Source of the DNA: Bacteroidales bacterium
GTDB lineage: Bacteria; Bacteroidota; Bacteroidia; Bacteroidales; Lentimicrobiaceae
Assembly: GCA_016788045.1 (NCBI GenBank)
Contig: JAEUTG010000037.1
Coordinates: forward strand, 1 to 52,845
DNA length: 52,845 nt
Direction: 5' to 3'
A program made the translations under genes and the position numbers. This document shows positions 9,649-18,600 of the stretch, in pieces. Under the pieces are notes generated by a model. The model ran no database searches. It saw only the letters and a program-made list of their open reading frames with translations, and was not told the origin of the DNA. Positions within the stretch are counted from its first letter, which is position 1; each line of letters starts with the position of its first letter.

Positions 9649-12600
9649 TTACGGGATCAGAATACTGATATAATTCTTACTGTTGTTGTCAACAATCGTC
9701 ATATCCTGGGTATCGCAGGTTCCGTTACCATCGATGTCAGTCGGCAGATATCCGAAGTTGTAGTATTCAGAATCGTTGTCAACATCCGTCATATCAGCTG
9801 TATCAACCACGCCATCCTGATTTACATCTCCGGTATAAATGGCGTAAGCCCCGTCAATGAACAACTGAAGGTTTCCTCCGTAAACATCGGCTGGTGTCAG
9901 CATGTAATGGTCGATCAGATTACCTGCAAAGGAAACCGGCATTGCTGTTGTGGTTTCAATTGAATTCCGGTGCCTGATTGTGATGTAATAACTATCCGTT
10001 AATGACTGAGGCAGGTTCGTCAGAACTGCTGTTCCGGTAGTGTTCAGCAGTGCCGTTGCAGAATACTCGATTATGCTGTAATCAGCAGCATTGTGCAGCT
10101 CAACCGTTATCTGATCAGCGAAGCCCGGGAATTGCGGATTGCCCAGTGCATTTTTGGCTTCACTCATGTTTCCGCCTCCGATATACAATCCCTCGAGCAG
10201 TGCGTGCAGATGGAGTTCTTTGCCATTCTGTATCAGGGTAACCTGAACATCGGGCAGTCCGGCTACACTGACAGTAATTACGGCAGTGCGCTGAGCTCCG
10301 GTGTTTTCATCATAGGTAGCAGTGATGGTTCCATCGCCGAAACCAGTTGTCGTTACAATACACCAGGGCTGGTCGCTGATGGCGTTCCAGGTTGCATTGG
10401 AGAAAACTGTATATTCAACAGCACCGGCAAGAACGCCTACATTCTGACTTGGAGGTGTTACAGCAAGCTGCGGCGGACCATTCAACACAGGGTTGCCGGT
10501 GAAAATAGCATTGTTGCCCGGAGTCACTGGTAACTGGGTGTTAATACCCGAAATGTACTGGGCCACCTTTGTACCATAAAGCGGTGTTGTTGCTGTGTTT
10601 GCCGTGAAAGTAAGGTTTGCCTGCGAATTATCAGCGAAAGGCACTGAACTGGTCAGGATGAAATGTGTGATCAGGGTACCGTCGCCGCTTGTAGAAATGA
10701 TCGTACCATTGCCGGTTCCCGGAGGGGTTTTGCCTGCCAGGCGGATCAGTGTCTGACCAGGATATCCGGCAGGGTTCTGTACAAAACTGACTGGTGCACT
10801 GAACTGTTGTGATGTCAGCAGTCCTGATCCACTGTTGTTATAAGTAACTGTCAGTGAACCGCCGGTATAGATTCCATTGTTCATCATGAAACCAAGCTGC
10901 ATGGAAGCCATTTCAAAAGGCGTGGTATCATCAACATCCAGCAGATAAACATCGAACTCCAGTTTGTTGGGCGCTGTCTGTTTCACATTTCGGGCTGAGA
11001 GGAGGAAGGGCGAAGCCGCCTGGGTTACAGTAACAACCACCGGAGGCAGACCGAATACGGAAACACTGATGTTCGCAACCCTGGAAGTGGTCAAAGAGTT
11101 GGCAGTGAATGTTGCAATAATTGAACCATCACCAGATCCGGCCGGGGTAACTGTACACCATGACTGGTCGCTGGTTGCGGACCAGACTTTGTTGGAAACT
11201 ACATTGAAAGTTGCAATCCCTGCAGTATTGCTTACCTGCTGGTCAGCAGGAGTTACAACAAGTACCGGAGGTGCTTCGGTTACCACAATCGTTGTAATGT
11301 CGCTGTTGGTGCAGCTGTTTCCATCTGAATAGGTATAGGTGAGCGTGCGGGTTCCGAATGAAGGATCAAAATAGTAAGGTCCGCTTCCGGTAACACCGGT
11401 TCCTGACCAGATTCCACCAGCTGGCATACCTTCGAGCAATACATCAGGATCGTTGATATCGTAAGGTCCGTAGGAACCTGCAATTACAACAGGCAAAGGG
11501 TTTACGGTGATCTCCAGGGTGGTTGTTTCAGCACACTGGCCTGCGTCGGGACTAAAGGTATAAACAGTGGTTGCCATATTGTTGAGGGCTGGTGTCCAGC
11601 TACCTGTAATTCCATTCAGAGAACTTGCTGGCAGCGGATTAAGGCTTTCACCGGCGCAGATGGCTGCAACAGGATCAAATGTCGGGGTAACCGGTAAAAC
11701 AACGGTGATAACCGTAGTAGCTGAATTTGAGCACAAATTGGCATCCTGGTAAGTATAGGTCAGGGTCTGGGTGCCAAACGAAGGATCAAACTGGTTTCCG
11801 GTGACACCTATACCAGTCCATACTCCGCCTGCCGGTGTACCGGACAGGGTGATGTCAGTGTCAGTTTCACAGACAGGTCCATAGATTCCGGCATTAACTG
11901 ACGGTAGAGGATTCACCGTGATTGTCAGCGTGGTTTCTGTGGCACACTGACCAGCATCCGGTGTGAAGGTGTACTGTGTGGTTGCCATGTTGTTGAGAGC
12001 CGGTGCCCAGCTACCGGTGATTCCGTTGAGCGAGGTTGCAGGGAGTGGGTTCAGGATTTCACCTTCACAGATGGCGTCGACCGGATCAAAGGTCGGGGTA
12101 ACCAGTGAATTTACGGTGATCACAGTCGTTGCTGAATTTGAACACAAACTTAAATCCGTGTATGTATAGGTCAGGGTTTGTGTACCTGCAGAAGGATCAA
12201 AGAGGCTTCCGCTAACACCGTTACCACTCCAGATTCCACCTACCGGAGTCCCTGCCAGAACAACATCGGCTGCATCAATACATACCGGACCATAAGTGCC
12301 GGCATCAACCACAGGCAATGGATTCACCTGAATGGTGAGGGTTGTAACAGCAGCACACTGTCCTGCATCGGGAGTGAAGGTATAGGTTGCTGTTACCAGA
12401 TTGTCAAGTGCGGGTACCCAGCTACCGGTGATTCCGTTGAGTGAGGTTGCCGGCAGCGGACTGAGGGTTTCACCTGCACAGATGGGCGCAACCGGATCGA
12501 AGGTTGGGGTTAACAGTGAATTGACTGTGATAAGGGTTGTTGCAGTGTTGGTGCAAAGGTTGGCATCGGTATAGGTGTAAGTAAGGGTTTGTGTACCAAC

Positions 12601-15600
12601 CGAGGGATCAAAGAGGTTGCCTGTAACTCCGGTTCCGCTCCACTCACCACCAGCAGGGGATCCTAGCAGGGTAATGTCGGCTGCATCGATACAGACAGGA
12701 CCGTATGAACCGGCATCAACAACGGGTAATGGATTGACGGTGATCGTGGTAACATCGCTGTTGACACACAGATTGGCATCGGTGTAGGTGTAGGTAAGTG
12801 TTTGTGTTCCAAAAGAAGGATCAAACAGGTTTCCTGCTACTCCAGTACCACTCCATACACCACCTGCAGGCATTCCGTCGAGGAAGATTTCAATGGCATC
12901 TGCACAAACAGGGCCATAACTGCCAGCAATTACAGTGGGTAAATTATTTACAGTAATTTCAGTGGTTGCTGAATTTGAGCAAAATACTCCATCACTCCAT
13001 GTATAGGTCAGGGTCTGGGTTCCAAAGGATGCGTCAAAGTAATAGGGCCCTGTGCCAACGACTCCGGATCCTGTCCAGATACCTCCGGCAGGCGTGCCGT
13101 TTAGTAATACATCAGCAGCATCAATACATACCGGTCCGTAGGTTCCCGGGTCAACAGGCTGAACTAGACTAACCAGGATTGTGGTAGTGGCTGAATTCAT
13201 GCAGAAATTACCATCTGTAAAAGTATAGGTCAGGGTCTGGGTACCGGTAGAAGGATCAAAGACATAGGGTCCAGTTCCGCTGACACCTGCTCCGGACCAT
13301 ACACCACCGGCTGGTGAACCGCTCAGTACGATATCGGCTCCATCGCTGCAAGAAGGGCCGTAAGATCCCGGATCAACAACCGGCAACGGATAAACAGTTA
13401 CCAGTGTCTGAGCAGAATTCGAACATGAGTTACCATCAACGACAGTGTAAGTAAGAGTCTGTGTTCCTGCAGAGGGATCAAACTGATCACCGTTTACTCC
13501 GGTTCCGCTCCAAACGCCGCCTGCCGGTGCGCCAAGCAGGGTAATGTCTGCAGCATCTTCACATACCGGGCCATAAGCACCGGCATTGACAACCGGCAAA
13601 GGATTTACGGTTATGGTTAAAGTAGTTGCTGAAGCACACAGTCCGGCATTCGGGGCAAAGGTATAGGTGGTGGTGGCCAGGTTGTTAAGTGCCGGCGACC
13701 ATGTTCCTGAAATTCCGTTCAGTGAAGTTGTTGGCAACGGACTCAGGCTCTCGCCGGCGCAGATGGCTGCAACCGGAGCAAAGGTTGGTGTTTCCTGTGA
13801 ATCGATGAAAAGGGATACCTCGAAGAAGGATGATAAGCAGCCGTCTATGCTTTCAACCCTACCGTTGAATGAGTAATTCCATTCAGGATAGTCGCCGCTG
13901 ATGCGCAGTGGCACCATGGCTGAGGCATACTGGTAGACCAATCCGTCGATGAGCTGATAGTCGCTTCCGTCGTAGTTGATGTATAATATAGGAGCATTGC
14001 CGTTGATGATCGGCCACATGACTTCCTGCCATGTACCTGAACCGGCACCTGCTGTAACGCCTTTGTCAGCCCAGTAAGCGAACCAGTTTGCAGGCAGTTC
14101 ACTTACATCGATGGTAAAACCGTTGAGGGTGTTGATTTTCAGCGGGGTGCTGGCAGTCAGGGTGTTGATGTCAAGGAAATAGTACGAACCTGTTGCAAGC
14201 AACGGATCAATACAGATATTGAAACCATTGCTGAAGTCGCCGCCAACCGGCACCAGCCAGGTTGAAGGAGCAGCTCCGACGTCGGCCAGCAGCGTAACGT
14301 CGGTAACTTCAGGAACAGCATTCACCACGATGGTAAGTGTTGCGGTGGTTGCACACTGACCGGCATCCGGGGTAAAGGTATAGGAGGTGGTGGCCGTGTT
14401 GTCGAGTGCCGGTGACCAGGTGCCGGTGATGCCATTGGTTGAAGTTGAGGGCAATGGAGCAATAAGCCCTCCATTACAGACTGGTGCAACAGCTTCAAAG
14501 GTTGGTGTCACAATTTCATTTACAGTAACCTGAACCTGTCCGGTAGCGTTGCATCCGGTCGGGGAAACAGCCGTAACGGTATAGACACTGCCTACATCCG
14601 GTTTGGCATACACAACACTGAGGGCTTCTCCCATATATGCGGTAATGCATTCAGCGTCTGTAAACAAACCCTCAACCGGTGACCATGTCAATGGTAAAGG
14701 CTCTGTATTTGAAACGGTGACATTGTCAACGCCCCAGTAGTAACCCCAGGAAGCATTGAACCTGAACCTGATTTTGAGGCTAGGCTGGTTTAAATAAGCA
14801 GAAAGGTCTATATTGACATTTACCCATGAAGTTGCAGATCCCTGGGTTGATGTATAAGTAGCAAGCGCTGTTGGATTCCATGAAGAACCGCCATCCGTGG
14901 ATATCTCCACCCTTGCAGTTGACCCTGAATAGTGATAGTAATAATGCCAGAATGAAAGTGTTGCGGCAGGAAATCCCACAGTACTGAACGAAGGTGAAAT
15001 CAATTCGGTGGCTGTTGTTCCGCCACTTCCCTGGGCATCACTATCGGAAAGAATAAAGATGGAGTTATCATTGCTATGGAAATCAATGCCGGATAAATAT
15101 TGGGTCCAGGCTGCAGCAGCAACATCTCCGCCGGTTGAATTGTTGATCACCGTCCAGTCGGTCAGGATATTGTTGAAATCCTCATTGAGCATGAAATTGG
15201 TCAGTATTCCACCTGAAGCAGTGAGTTGGGTGCTTTCTCCGGTGCACAGGTCAGGAGCAGATGGTGTGATCGTAATGGCAGAAGGGAATGGATTCACTAC
15301 TACATCAACAACAGCGGGTGCGGATGAGCACTCATTAAAACTGGTAATCAGGGTATAAGTGCCATCAGCATTGGTCGTTGCGTTAGCAATGGAGGGATTC
15401 TGGTCGTTTGAGGTAAACCCGTTTGGACCTGTCCAGTTAAATGAAGTTCCAAAGTCGGTTGTGCCGGTCAATTGTATTGTCTGGCCTTCACAAACCGGAC
15501 TGTTTGATGAAGCCAGGGCTGAGGGTGCCGGTGAAACTGTAAGTGAGGCGGTTGCACTGTAAACCGGGCTTCCGCAACTTGCCTGAACTGCGACGTCATA

Positions 15601-18600
15601 GTTGCCCTGATCCGCAAGTGTGGTTGAAGGCAGTGTAAGGGTAGCCGTAGCTGCACTTGGATTTTCGAGAGCATCAATGTTTACGCCGTCTTTTCTCCAC
15701 TGGTAGGTAAGAGAAGGGCCGTTGGCTTCAACAGAAAAGGATGCCGGCAGACCTGCACACACAGAGACAGCTGTCGGGTCTTCTGTGACAGAAGCACCTT
15801 CAATGATTCCAACCAATACCTGAGCCGAAGCTGTACAGCCGGCATTGTCGGCGGTTACGGTAAATTCTGTTGGAGTGGTCAGGACTTGTGAATCCGTATT
15901 CTGGGCAGATGAATTTACTACCAGTGCAGAGGGTTCCCAGGAATAGCTTAATACAGAAGAAGCCGGCTTGAACGTATATATCCTGCCGCTTGCCGGAACA
16001 CCGCTATTGCCATCGTTGGCTGCTGAAGTACTGGCTGTATTGGATGTGAAAGTGATGCTGTTGTACAGGGAAGAAGGGCTTCCTGTAAGGCCGGATGAAG
16101 CTGATCCGGACGTCTGCGGACCCATGGCTCCATAGCGGAATTCAATTTTATTACTTGATTCATAAAGCCAAACCTGGAACCTTGAATTGGCGGCTCCGGA
16201 TGTATTACGGGGGATGGTAACAAACCACTCAGCAATAAAAATCCTGTTGGGGGCTGTTCCGTTTACCAGGGTTCGTACATAACCGTCTGTTCCTGTGGCC
16301 AGGTCATCCCAGTAAGCATAGATTTTCGGGACATTGGTTATACTGGTGACACTATTGCTATACTGGCTGCCCGCTGCGCCTGCTCCAAGCATAAGCCACC
16401 CATCGGGTGAAGCAGAAAACTGGGAATAATCAACGCCATTGTAATTGAATACGAAGCCAATGGAAGCCGCTGAGGCCATCGGGGTATCGTCGTTTGATGA
16501 GTTGATAACATTCACTGCTCCGGTCATTGGATCCAGGGAACTGTCAGTGCCTGTGCTGAAAACATAGTTATTAACCGTGGAAGGCTGAGGTGCATAGGCA
16601 CTGGATGTCAGTTGTGTAAAGGATCCCGTGCATATATCTGCCGGTGTAGCTGCAGCAGTGACGTCACCAGGGGTAACAGATACCTGAACAGCAGCAGTAG
16701 CAGTGCCGTAACATCCGTTCAGAGAGGTTCCGGTCACTGTATAGGTTGTACTGACAGACGGAGTGGCGATGACTTCATTGCCTGTTGTGGTATTAAGTCC
16801 TGAGGCCGGACTCCAGGCATAGGTTTCGGCACCCGAGGCAGTAAGGGTTACCGGTGTTCCTGTCGGAAGGCAATATAAGCCGGTTACAGGGGTAACCTCA
16901 ACAACCGGAAGTTCATTTACGGTGAGTGAAGCGGCATTGCTCGTTGCAGGAAGGCCGCAAACAGCCTGTACCACGACGTCGTATTCGGCTTCATCTGCAG
17001 CAGAAATATTCATCAGCGATAAGGTAGCTGTTCCTGCCGTGGCGTTTTCAGCCACCGGAATGTCAATACCATCTTTACGCCACTGATAGGTCAGGGAAGG
17101 ACCTGTGGCTGTTACGGTGAAAGTTGCCGTGGTGCCTGCGCACTGCTCAACAGCAACCGGTTGACCGGTAATATCGGCACCGCTGACATTGGTAACTGTG
17201 GTGCTGGCAGTGGCTGTACATCCTGCGCTGTTCTGTGCTGTAACTGTATATTCAGTGGTTGAACTCTGAACTACACCAACCGGATTCTGGTCTGTGGAGG
17301 TGAATCCGGCAGGATCCGAAACCCATGAATACGTTAAAGCTGGCAGCATTGCAGTTAGGGAGATGTTGTCAACGGCAGCCCCGGGCGAAGTACCTCCCGA
17401 ACCATCATTCTGCCATGTGAAAATAAGCCTCACATTTGTTCCGGCCAAACCATCTGGAAGAGAAACTGTGGCCGTAGTAAAGGTAGTCTGTGTAAAGACT
17501 GGTTGAGTAAAAACCAGCGTCGCTCCGGAAAGGGTACTTGAATTGGATGCTGGAACATTAACAACCGGTGTTACAGTTGTGGGTGCAGTATATACCAATA
17601 GCCTGTCCCAGCCACTTTCCCCGTTTCCTCTCCAGCTGAACTGAAGGGAAATGCTGGTAGCACCTGCAGGAATTTCGACATCCTTGTATAGGTGCGATGT
17701 TCTTGAAATACTGTTTAAATAATTGTAGGAACTGCCGGTTTCTGAAATATACGCGGCACGGGCACCCGAATATCCGGTTGCCTGTGTTCCAAGAATCCAG
17801 AAATTAGAAGCTGCATTTACTGTAATCCAGCCATTGCCTGCAAAATCTGCCGCGTTTTCAAATCCTCCGTTTCCTGCAGGATTAATAAAAGAGGGATTTG
17901 ATGAATAATTGGCAAACAGGTCAAAAGGCACTCCATCACAGACAGCATTGCTGCTGGCACTGGCTGTAACACCGGTTGGAACAGCATTCACAGTCACACT
18001 CACGGTGGATGAGGCAGAAGAACACCCGTCGGTCGTTGCTGTAAAGATGTAGGAGCCGGAAGCAGCAGTGGTTACTCCAGCAATCACCGGATTCTGGATG
18101 GTTGAGGCGAAACCGTTGGGTCCTGTCCAGCTGAAAGTAGTTCCGATATCGGTAGTACCGGTAAATTCAAGGTCTCCACCGGCACAAACGGGTGCACTGC
18201 TTGACGCAGTTGCTGAAGGCACAGGCTTCACAATGATCTCTTTTTCGGCAGTCGTAACCATTTCACTGCTGTTGGTACAGGTGATTTCACAAATATAATA
18301 GGTTGTGTTGGTCAGGTTTCCGGTTGCCTGGGTAGGGGAGGTGCCCAGGAGGATGTCGTACGGGCCACCCGGTGTTTCTGAAGCTTTCCACTGGAAAGTG
18401 ATTCCAAGGTCAGTGTAGGCGGTGCTCAGGGTAAGGCTGGTTCCGGTGCCTGAACAGAGGGATGCAACACCATTTATGGTTGAAACATCCGGGGTACCTG
18501 TACATAAGGGGAGGGGAACACCTTCGAATTCATCGGCACCCATGTCGGGAGCAGTACCGGTTCCTGCATAGGAAGGATCGCCAAACCTTAAATCTCCATC

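Noticed and set aside
11272..13800. Regularly spaced DNA repeats suggestive of CRISPR
   Set aside because: They are in frame within a giant coding sequence and encode conserved protein modules; unit size (~200 bp) and lack of unique spacers exclude CRISPR.
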